Origin: F1-20-MAGs119 sp040401695
GTDB taxonomy: Bacteria; Actinomycetota; Acidimicrobiia; Acidimicrobiales; Ilumatobacteraceae
Direction: 5' to 3'
DNA length: 25,481 bases
NCBI GenBank assembly: GCA_040401695.1
Contig: JBBANY010000034.1
Span: 1-25,481 of the forward strand
In this document: positions 7,325 through 13,789 of the stretch, one piece after another
Position numbering within the stretch: position 1 is the stretch's first letter
Layout of the letters: each line of letters starts with the position of its first letter
Translations under genes and position numbers: made by a program
The notes under the pieces: model-generated
Databases searched by the model: none
Seen by the model: the letters and a program-made list of their open reading frames with translations, nothing else
What the model was told of the DNA's origin: nothing

Positions 7325-10005
7325 TGTTGTCGACGGTCATTGCGGCGGGTGGCGCCGACGGTCTCGACATCGGCCGAATTCTTCTCGAACTTGCGCTCAT
7401 CCTCGGTGCCGCGAAGTTGATTGCGGAGCTTGCCGAGCGGGTGGGCGTGCCGGCCGTGCTCGGAGAAATCCTCGCAGGCATCCTCATCGGGCCCTCGGTG
7501 CTCGGCTTGGTCGAACCCTCCGATTCGCTGTTCCTTCTCGCCGAACTCGGGGCGATTCTCCTGTTGATGCAGGTCGGTATGGAAATCGACATCGGTGAAC
7601 TGCGCAGCGTCGGACGCTCGGCATTGACCGTCGCGATCATCGGCGTCAGCCTGCCCCTGATTCTCGGTTCGGCCACGGGACTCGCATTGGGAGAAAGCGG
7701 CAACACCGCATTGTTCATCGGAGCGACGCTCACCGCGACGAGCGTGGGCATCACCGCGCGCGTGTTCGGCGATCTGCGCGCGCTGTCCACAAAAGAGGCG
7801 CGCGTTGTGCTCGGTGCGGCTGTGGCCGACGACGTGCTCGGTCTCATCATCCTCACAATCGTCACCCGCGTCGTCGAAGAGGGAACCATCGGTGTCGGCA
7901 CCATCGCCACGACGTCGCTCACCGCTTTTTCATTCCTCGCGATCGCCTCCGCGGTCGGCTTCACGGCCGTGCCCCGACTGATCGGATACATCGCAAAGAA
8001 GGCGTCGTCGCCGGCGGCGGTATCTGTCGTTGCCGTCGGTATCGCGCTCGCCTACTCGGGTGTTGCCGATGCCTCGAAACTCGCGCCGATCATCGGAGCA
8101 TTCGTTGCCGGTGCAGCACTGGGCAAGGCGCCGGCGCACGAGCGCATTGCGCGCGACGTTTCTGCCGTGGCGGCACTCTTCGTTCCGATCTTCTTCCTGC
8201 AGATCGGCATCGAGACCGACATCGCCTCCATGTTCCGCCCGAGTGTTCTCGGGATCGCCGCGGCGCTCATCGCGGTTGCCGTGGTGACGAAAGTGGTCGC
8301 CGGCTGGGGCGCAGGCCGCAACGGTGGCGACAAGTTGCTGATCGGTCTCGGCATGATGCCCCGCGGAGAGGTCGGCCTCATCTTCGCGACGATCGGCATG
8401 GGCGTCGGCGTGTTCGACGACGATCTGTACGCCGCACTCGTGCTCGTCGTGCTTGTCACCACGGTCATCAGCCCGGCGGCACTGCGGTGGCGCATCAACT
8501 CGAAGGGCCCCGTGGAAGTCGACCTCGACATCGATGCCGAGCCCGAGCCCGAGGGCGGCTGGCTGGCCATCGAGTCGGGACGCATCACCCTCGCCGCCAA
8601 CCCACCCACATCGGCCACGCCCAACGTCTTGTTGTCCGCCGCACTCCTCGCCCGCGACAACAAACCAAGCGACGGTCTCCTCGACTGGATCGCCGAGCGG
8701 CGCAATCGCGATCTCGTCTGGGATCGCGATGCCACCACCAAACTGCTCGAGGTGCTGCGCAACGGCACTCCGCGGTCGTGGCGTCTTCTCGAGGTCGCAG
8801 GGCTGTTCGAGCGCACCGTCCCCGAAATCGCCGAGGCCATCCGCGAACGCGCGAGTGACGTGTCGGAGCTCGACCCCACAAACGTGTTGCGCTTCCCCAC
8901 GGTCGAAACCCTGCGCGATGCGACTGCGGTCGCGAGCTCGCAAAGCGACACTCTTCTTCTCGCGGCGTTTCTCGCCGACGTCGGCGCCCGACCCGAAACG
9001 ACGACATCGATTCTCCGGCGGCTCGACATCGATCTTCTCCTCGCCGGCGAGGTCGAAGATCTTCACAACGGTGCGGGCATTCTGCGCGCCGCGGTCGAAC
9101 ACGAGCCGCACCGTGTCGACGACAAGATGCTTCGCGACATCGCCCACGGTTTGCGGCGACCCGGCATCGTCGAACGCAGTCGGCTTCTCGCTGACGCAAT
9201 TGGTGGCCTCGAACCGTGGCAGCACGCCGCGATGATCGACATCACGATCGGAGTGCAGAGCCTCCTTGCCCACCCCGAATTGCTCGACGGCGTCGACGAC
9301 TCGTTGGCCGACATGCGTCGACGCCAGGCCCGCGACCTCACCGACGACCCCGCACTGGTCGACCGCATCACGCACGCCCCCACCACGTATGTGCTTGCAC
9401 ACGAGCCAGCCATGCTCCTCGAGCACGCCCGCCTCATCGAACCCGCACCGCATGGTCGCAAGGTGCGGGTGAGCGTCCAGCCCACCGCGACGACGGCGCA
9501 CTACATGGTGAATGTCGCGTGCCGCAATCGCAGGGGTCTCTTGTCGCGACTGTCGGGCGCATTCGCCGATGCGGGCCACTCGGTCGTCTCCGCCAGCCTC
9601 GCCACGTGGCCCGACGACTCGGTGCTCGACACATTCGTCGTCGCGAGCGACGCTCCGCCCGACCCGGCCAAGCTCGCAGGTGACTTTGAACAGGCGCTGC
9701 GTGGTCGTCTGAAGTCACGGCGTCTCGCCGGTGCCCCACCGCGCACAGCCATCGACAACTCGATTCACCCCTGGCACTCGGTCCTGCGCGTCAGCGGACC
9801 CGACCAAATCGGACTTCTCGCTGCGCTCAGCTTCGCCCTCAGCGAAATCGGCGTCGTCGTCCACCACGCGGTGATCCAAACGCGCGATGGTCTCGTCGAC
9901 GACACCTTCGAGATCTCCGACCGTGTCGGTCGCAAGGTTCCCGAGCAAACCGCCGACCGCATCGCCGCGATCCTCGGGAAATTGAGCCGCGAAACAGAGA
10001 GTTAA
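7324..10005 (+). CDS. CPA2 cation/proton antiporter fused to a GlnD-like HD(degenerate)-ACT-ACT region
   Basis: A continuous 893-aa frame. Residues 1-390 form a CPA2 antiporter (Kef/NapA class, about 12-13 helices) with VLGEILAGILIGPSVLG early on, Asp169-Asp170 in AVADDVLGL (the two-Asp pair of electrogenic exchangers) and Lys323 in a NapA-like position. An acidic linker (about 396-411) leads into a cytoplasmic half that I align from memory to actinobacterial GlnD after its nucleotidyltransferase domain: GRITLAANP, SWRLLEVAGLFERTVPE, LLLAAFLADVG (GlnD 'LLLGALLHDIGKG', here Ala551-Asp552 instead of His-Asp), EPAMLLEHARLI, an ACT domain (about 724-795), PPRTAIDNS, and a second ACT domain (about 817-885). 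No nucleotidyltransferase GGxGRxE motif or RCK/TrkA domain is present. ATG 7324 is chosen over GTG 7321 for its TGATG coupling. Followed by glnK1. Ion specificity is unknown. Confidence 0.88.
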   Translation: MLSTVIAAGGADGLDIGRILLELALILGAAKLIAELAERVGVPAVLGEILAGILIGPSVLGLVEPSDSLFLLAELGAILLLMQVGMEIDIGELRSVGRSALTVAIIGVSLPLILGSATGLALGESGNTALFIGATLTATSVGITARVFGDLRALSTKEARVVLGAAVADDVLGLIILTIVTRVVEEGTIGVGTIATTSLTAFSFLAIASAVGFTAVPRLIGYIAKKASSPAAVSVVAVGIALAYSGVADASKLAPIIGAFVAGAALGKAPAHERIARDVSAVAALFVPIFFLQIGIETDIASMFRPSVLGIAAALIAVAVVTKVVAGWGAGRNGGDKLLIGLGMMPRGEVGLIFATIGMGVGVFDDDLYAALVLVVLVTTVISPAALRWRINSKGPVEVDLDIDAEPEPEGGWLAIESGRITLAANPPTSATPNVLLSAALLARDNKPSDGLLDWIAERRNRDLVWDRDATTKLLEVLRNGTPRSWRLLEVAGLFERTVPEIAEAIRERASDVSELDPTNVLRFPTVETLRDATAVASSQSDTLLLAAFLADVGARPETTTSILRRLDIDLLLAGEVEDLHNGAGILRAAVEHEPHRVDDKMLRDIAHGLRRPGIVERSRLLADAIGGLEPWQHAAMIDITIGVQSLLAHPELLDGVDDSLADMRRRQARDLTDDPALVDRITHAPTTYVLAHEPAMLLEHARLIEPAPHGRKVRVSVQPTATTAHYMVNVACRNRRGLLSRLSGAFADAGHSVVSASLATWPDDSVLDTFVVASDAPPDPAKLAGDFEQALRGRLKSRRLAGAPPRTAIDNSIHPWHSVLRVSGPDQIGLLAALSFALSEIGVVVHHAVIQTRDGLVDDTFEISDRVGRKVPEQTADRIAAILGKLSRETES

Positions 10006-10058
10006 CAACTCGACGAACTCGCCATGCTCCCGAAACAATCGGGCGACAGACGCGAAAC
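9991..10058 (+). promoter_or_regulatory. GlnR-like half-site array upstream of glnK1
   Basis: At 10032-10058 the half-sites GAAAC, GCGAC and GAAAC follow each other with exactly 6-bp spacers, i.e. 11-bp phasing. The Streptomyces GlnR consensus is GTnAC-n6-GAAAC-n6-GTnAC-n6-GAAAC, so this is its last three half-sites with one mismatch. A further GAAAC-n6-TTAAC pair lies at 9991-10006, across the stop of the fusion gene, and an identical pair recurs before amt2. The array ends about 100 bp before the glnK1 start. Nitrogen-limitation activation of glnK1-amt1 is the inferred role; glnR itself is not in the window. Confidence 0.6.
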
Positions 10059-10161
10059 CTTCGCCTCGTACGGTGCCGTCATCCCCGAGGGGTTGCAACT
10101 ATTCAGTCAACGGCGACACGGCTGGTTGCTCATACACGGCAAACGAACAGGAAGGACAGCA

Positions 10162-10500
10162 GTGAAGCTCATCACCGCAATCGTCAAGCCGTTCAAACTC
10201 GACGAAGTGAAGGACGCACTGAAGGCCACCGGCATCCAAGGGATGACGGTGTCGGAAGTGCGTGGCTTTGGTCGTCAGGGCGGACACAGCGAGACGTACC
10301 GCGGAGCGGAATACACGATCGAATTCGTGCCGAAGGTTCGCGTTGAACTCGTCGTCGACGACGCCGACGTGGACAAGGCAGTTTCGGCGATCCGCACCGC
10401 AGCAAACACAGGAAAGATCGGCGACGGAAAGGTTTGGATCACAAGTGTCGAAAAGCTCGTGCGAATTCGCACCGGAGAGGAGGGTCGCGATGCGATCTGA
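10162..10500 (+). CDS. glnK: PII nitrogen-regulatory protein (copy 1)
   Basis: Trimeric PII signal protein that reads 2-oxoglutarate and ATP/ADP and plugs ammonium channels. The product is 112 aa, exactly family length, starting MKLITAIVKPFKL. The T-loop contains YRGAEY with Tyr51, the classical uridylylation/adenylylation site, and the C-terminal signature TGKIGDGKVWI is intact. The GTG at 10162 is fixed by a strong AGGAAGGA ribosome site (10149-10156) five bases upstream. Its 3' end overlaps amt1 by 11 bp. It differs from copy 2 at about 21 positions by eye, including T-loop residues 43 (Ser/Thr) and 52 (Thr/Asn). An intact T-loop tyrosine implies a modifying enzyme may exist elsewhere in the genome, because the GlnD-like neighbour lacks a nucleotidyltransferase. 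Confidence 0.97.
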   Translation: MKLITAIVKPFKLDEVKDALKATGIQGMTVSEVRGFGRQGGHSETYRGAEYTIEFVPKVRVELVVDDADVDKAVSAIRTAANTGKIGDGKVWITSVEKLVRIRTGEEGRDAI

Positions 10501-11974
10501 TCTCGAACTCTCGACGGGCCGCCGCTGGGCGAAGCGTCTGCTCATCGCCACGACGGTGTCGACGGGTGCCGTCGTCGCGGCCGGAGGCGTCGCTGCATTC
10601 GCTGCCGACGAATTCGATGCCGAAGCTGCGGTGACAACGCTCGGGTCGCAGACGAACCTCCTGTGGGTCGTCATCGGCGCAATGCTCGTCATCTTCATGC
10701 AGGCCGGTTTCGCGCTCGTCGAAACAGGTTTCTGCCGGGCCAAGCACGCGGCACACGTCGTCAGCACGAACTTCGCGATCTTCGGTCTCGGGTTCATCGG
10801 CTTCTTCTTCATCGGCTTCCCGCTCGCCTTCGGCGGCTTCTCCTACTCGGCGTTCGGAATGGACCAACCGGTGGGCGATGCACTGCTCGGCAGCGGCAAC
10901 TGGGTGTTCCTGTGGAAGGGCGGCTGGGCGCTGTCCGGCGGCGGCATGACGCCGGCCGTGCTCGGCTTCTTCCTCTACATGGTCGCCTTCATGGACACCG
11001 TCGCGACGATTCCGACGGGGTCGATGGCCGAGCGGTGGAAGTGGAACTCCTTCGTTGTCTGGGGCTTGTTCGCCGGTGCGGTCTACTACCCGCTCTTCGC
11101 GGCATGGACCTGGGGCGGCGGCTGGCTCGCCAAGACATGGGACACGATGTCGCTCGGTGCGGGTTACGTCGACTTCGCAGGCTCGGGCGTCGTGCACGCA
11201 GTCGGTGGCGTCGCCGCCCTTGCGGGTGCGATCGTTCTCGGCCCACGTATCGGAAAGTTCGGTGCTGACGGCAAGCCACGCGCTCTGCCGGGCCACCACA
11301 TTCCGATGGCGATGCTCGGAACGTTCATCCTGCTCTTCGGCTGGTTCGGCTTCAACGCCGCATCGACCTTCGCAGCAACCGACGTTCAGTTCGCAACGGT
11401 TGCAACGAACACCGCGATTGCCGGCGCCTTCGGCGCCGTGGCCGGAATGTTCTGGATCACCAAGCGCACCGGCAAGCCCGACCCGGGCATGATGGCAAAC
11501 GGCATGCTGGCCGGCCTCGTTGCGATCACCGCACCGTGCGCCTTCGTCGCCCCGTGGGCGGCGGCCGTCATCGGCGTCATTGCCGCGGTACTCGCCATCG
11601 AAACCGTGTTCATCGTCGAGCGGAAGTTCAAGATCGACGATCCGGTGGGTGCCATCGCGGTGCACGGCGTGAACGGCTCGTTCGGTGTCATCGCCGTTGG
11701 CATCTTCTCGAACGGCAGCTACGGCGCAGGTTGGAACGGTTCGCCGTCGGCAGGCATCGAGGGCATCATCAAGGGCGACTGGGGCCAGCTCGGCGCACAG
11801 TTGCTCGGCCTCGGGGTCATCTGGACGGTCATCTTCGGAATCTCCTTCGCGTTCTTCAAGATCCAGAACGCCCTCACCAAGGGTGGGATCCGCTCGAAGG
11901 AAGAAGACGAGATCATGGGCCTCGACTTGCCCGAAATGGGTGTCTCGGCGTACCCGGAGTTCAACCTCCGCTAG
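10490..11974 (+). CDS. amt: Ammonium transporter Amt (copy 1, with signal peptide)
   Basis: Trimeric ammonium channel of 494 aa. A cleavable signal-like N-terminus (basic RRWAKR, hydrophobic core, AAFAADEF near residue 38) precedes the 11-helix core. The twin-histidine pore is visible as DFAGSGVVHAVGG (AmtB Asp160/His168 region) and DPVGAIAVHGVNG (AmtB His318 region). The ATG at 10490 lies inside glnK1 and has a strong purine-rich ribosome site (GGAGAGGAGGG, 10474-10484). Length and loop structure differ clearly from copy 2, so this is not a recent duplicate. The short cytoplasmic tail ending EMGVSAYPEFNLR is expected to meet the GlnK trimer. Cotranscription with glnK1 is likely; a hairpin terminator follows at 12031-12062. 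Confidence 0.97.
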   Translation: MRSDLELSTGRRWAKRLLIATTVSTGAVVAAGGVAAFAADEFDAEAAVTTLGSQTNLLWVVIGAMLVIFMQAGFALVETGFCRAKHAAHVVSTNFAIFGLGFIGFFFIGFPLAFGGFSYSAFGMDQPVGDALLGSGNWVFLWKGGWALSGGGMTPAVLGFFLYMVAFMDTVATIPTGSMAERWKWNSFVVWGLFAGAVYYPLFAAWTWGGGWLAKTWDTMSLGAGYVDFAGSGVVHAVGGVAALAGAIVLGPRIGKFGADGKPRALPGHHIPMAMLGTFILLFGWFGFNAASTFAATDVQFATVATNTAIAGAFGAVAGMFWITKRTGKPDPGMMANGMLAGLVAITAPCAFVAPWAAAVIGVIAAVLAIETVFIVERKFKIDDPVGAIAVHGVNGSFGVIAVGIFSNGSYGAGWNGSPSAGIEGIIKGDWGQLGAQLLGLGVIWTVIFGISFAFFKIQNALTKGGIRSKEEDEIMGLDLPEMGVSAYPEFNLR

Positions 11975-11998
11975 ACACGCAAGAAGACGTAGATCACT

Positions 11999-12017
11999 CG
12001 CCGGGACTTTCCCGGCG
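11999..12017 (+). terminator. GC-rich hairpin after amt1
   Basis: A perfect 8-bp stem (CGCCGGGA / TCCCGGCG) with a CTT loop begins 25 bp after the amt1 stop. No T-run follows; G-rich sequence does. It may slow polymerase or protect the 3' end, with the stronger terminator 14 bp further on. Confidence 0.45.
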
Positions 12018-12030
12018 TGGGTGGGGTGGG

Positions 12031-12068
12031 CGAATCGCCGTCGCGAAAGCGGCGGCGATTCGTTCTTT
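12031..12068 (+). terminator. Rho-independent terminator between amt1 and amt2
   Basis: The bases at 12031-12044 pair with 12049-12062 as a 14-bp stem (13 Watson-Crick pairs and one G-U at 12041/12052) closed by a GAAA tetraloop (12045-12048), followed by TTCTTT. This is a very stable hairpin with a short U-rich tail. It separates glnK1-amt1 from amt2-glnK2. Confidence 0.85.
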
Positions 12069-12093
12069 CACGTCACCGAAACAGTCCGTTAAC
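12067..12093 (+). promoter_or_regulatory. GlnR-like half-site array upstream of amt2
   Basis: TTCAC-n6-GAAAC-n6-TTAAC (12067-12071, 12078-12082, 12089-12093) matches three consecutive GlnR half-sites (GTnAC, GAAAC, GTnAC) with one mismatch in each outer site and exact 11-bp phasing. A fourth GAAAC at 12100-12104 is not recognisable. It ends 24 bp before the amt2 ATG; TTTATT at 12102-12107 could be the -10, giving a short leader. The start codon has no Shine-Dalgarno sequence. Confidence 0.55.
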
Positions 12094-12117
12094 AAGTCGA
12101 ATTTATTTTTTCTCCCC

Positions 12118-13371
12118 ATGACAGCCAACACCCCCATCGACACCGGGGCCACCGCGTGGGTGCTCGTCTCCTGCGCACTGGTCCTTTTCATGACCCCCGG
12201 CCTCGCCTTCTTCTACGGAGGCATGGTCCGCTCGAAAAACGTTCTCGGCATGCTGATGCAGAACGTCTTTGCGATGGGCCTGATCTCCGTGATCTGGGCC
12301 GTCGTCGGTTTCAGCCTTGCCTTCGGCGGGACGAACAAGTGGGTCGGAAACTTCGACTTCCTGTTTCTCGCCGATGTCGCCAATACGCCGAACCTTCCCG
12401 GGTATGTCGGTGACTTCGCGTTGGTGATTCCGCCGCTCGCGTTCGTGGCGTATCAGATGATGTTCGCGGTCATCACGCCGGCGCTCATCACCGGCGCAAC
12501 CGCCGACCGCATGAAGTTCTCCGCCTACGCGATCCTCATCGGCGTGTGGGCGATCATCGTCTACCCGACCGTCGCACACTGGGTGTTCAGCCCCAACGGC
12601 TGGCTCTTCGGCGAAGGCGCACTCGACTTTGCCGGTGGCGCGGTCGTGCACATCAACGCAGGCGCCGCGGCACTCGCGGTCGTGCTCGTTCTCGGCAAGC
12701 GCCGCGGCTGGCAACGCGAGGCGATGCCTCCCCACAACCTCCCCTTCACCGTTCTCGGCACCGGCATCTTGTGGTTCGGCTGGTTCGGCTTCAATGCGGG
12801 GTCGGCTCTCGGCGCCAACGGTCTTGCAGCGCAGGCTCTGATCAACACGCAACTTGCGGCCGCCTCTGCAATGCTCGCCTGGCTCGTCGTCGAGAAGCTG
12901 CGCGCCGGACACGCAACGACGCTCGGTGCTGCTTCGGGCGCCGTCGCCGGTCTCGTCGCGATCACACCGTGTGCCGGCTTCGTCGGCGGCATGGCTCCGA
13001 TCATCATCGGCCTCATCTCCGGAGCGGTGTGCTACCTCGCACTGTCGCTGAAGACGAAGTTCGGTTTCGACGACAGCCTCGACGTGATCGCCGTCCACCT
13101 CGTCGGTGGTCTCGTCGGCGCCCTGCTCCTCGGCTTCTTCGCCGACAAGAAGGTCAACAGCCTCGGCGCAGACGGATGGTTCTTCGGTGGCGGTGCAGAC
13201 CTCCTCGGCAAGCAGGCACTCGCCAGTGTCGCCACGCTCGCCTTCTCCTTCGTCGTGACGTACATCGTCGCGGTGGTCATCAACAAGACGATCGGTATCC
13301 GTGTCTCGACCGAGGACGAACTCGTCGGTCTCGACCAGAGCCAGCACGCAGAAACCGCCTACCAGGCCTGA
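12118..13371 (+). CDS. amt: Ammonium transporter Amt (copy 2)
   Basis: Ammonium channel of 417 aa, the compact form without a signal peptide; the first helix starts directly (IDTGATAWVLVSCALVLFM). The pore histidines are in DFAGGAVVHINAG and DDSLDVIAVHLVGG. The cytoplasmic tail contains IGIRVSTEDELVGLDQSQHAETAYQA, the conserved actinobacterial C-terminal region that contacts PII. The start ATG follows the T-rich stretch 12101-12111 with no ribosome site. GlnK copy 2 follows after 24 bp, so amt2-glnK2 forms the classic order, opposite to glnK1-amt1. Confidence 0.97.
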   Translation: MTANTPIDTGATAWVLVSCALVLFMTPGLAFFYGGMVRSKNVLGMLMQNVFAMGLISVIWAVVGFSLAFGGTNKWVGNFDFLFLADVANTPNLPGYVGDFALVIPPLAFVAYQMMFAVITPALITGATADRMKFSAYAILIGVWAIIVYPTVAHWVFSPNGWLFGEGALDFAGGAVVHINAGAAALAVVLVLGKRRGWQREAMPPHNLPFTVLGTGILWFGWFGFNAGSALGANGLAAQALINTQLAAASAMLAWLVVEKLRAGHATTLGAASGAVAGLVAITPCAGFVGGMAPIIIGLISGAVCYLALSLKTKFGFDDSLDVIAVHLVGGLVGALLLGFFADKKVNSLGADGWFFGGGADLLGKQALASVATLAFSFVVTYIVAVVINKTIGIRVSTEDELVGLDQSQHAETAYQA

Positions 13372-13395
13372 GAACGAGACGAATAGGATCAAGAC

Positions 13396-13734
13396 ATGAA
13401 GCTCATCACTGCAGTAGTGAAGCCATTCAAACTCGACGACGTGAAGGACGCCCTGAAGGCGGCCGGCGCGCAGGGAATCACCGTCTCCGAGGTCCGCGGC
13501 TTCGGCCGACAGGGCGGACACACCGAGACGTACCGCGGAGCCGAGTACAACATCGAGTTCGTGCCGAAGGTGCGCATCGAGATCGTGGTCGACGATTCGG
13601 TCGTCGACCGCGCGATCGAGGCCATTCGTACGGCAGCCAGCACCGGCAAGATCGGTGACGGCAAGATCTGGGTGACAAGCGTCGAAAAGATCGTCCGCAT
13701 CCGCACGGGTGAAACGGGTCCCGACGCCTTGTAA
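13396..13734 (+). CDS. glnK: PII nitrogen-regulatory protein (copy 2)
   Basis: A 112-aa PII protein, about 81% identical by eye to copy 1. The Tyr51 T-loop site (YRGAEY) and the TGKIGDGKIWV signature are present. The AGGA at 13385-13388 serves the ATG. It lies 24 bp behind amt2, the standard amt-glnK pairing for ammonium-channel gating. It is the last gene of the nitrogen block: the next gene has its own candidate -10 at 13777. Two PII copies with distinct T-loop residues next to two distinct channels suggest dedicated pairing, but heterotrimers are possible. Confidence 0.97.
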   Translation: MKLITAVVKPFKLDDVKDALKAAGAQGITVSEVRGFGRQGGHTETYRGAEYNIEFVPKVRIEIVVDDSVVDRAIEAIRTAASTGKIGDGKIWVTSVEKIVRIRTGETGPDAL

Positions 13735-13776
13735 CGCGCCGTGACGCTCGAAGGGCGGCCGTGGGGGTCGCATCAC

Positions 13777-13782
13777 TAGAGT
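13777..13782 (+). promoter_or_regulatory. -10 element for the FrhB-like gene (leaderless)
   Basis: TAGAGT (TAnnnT) is followed by seven bases and then the ATG at 13790. There is no Shine-Dalgarno sequence, so a leaderless transcript is inferred. Confidence 0.5.
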
Positions 13783-13789
13783 CGGTTCC

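Noticed and set aside
7930..9579. 549-codon minus-strand open frame
   Set aside because: Antisense to the antiporter-GlnD fusion; low-complexity charged product, typical of high-GC shadow frames.
7321..10005. Idea that the antiporter and GlnD-like halves are two genes joined by error
   Set aside because: The frame is continuous through the linker, with no internal ribosome site or start noticed at 8490-8570; an error is not excluded without reads but nothing supports it.
7321..10005. Calling the fusion gene kefB/kefC or glnD
   Set aside because: There is no RCK/TrkA domain and a DD rather than QD pair, and no nucleotidyltransferase domain, so neither name fits.
10439..11665. 408-codon minus-strand open frame
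   Set aside because: Antisense to amt1; no domain and a composition typical of complementary-strand translation.
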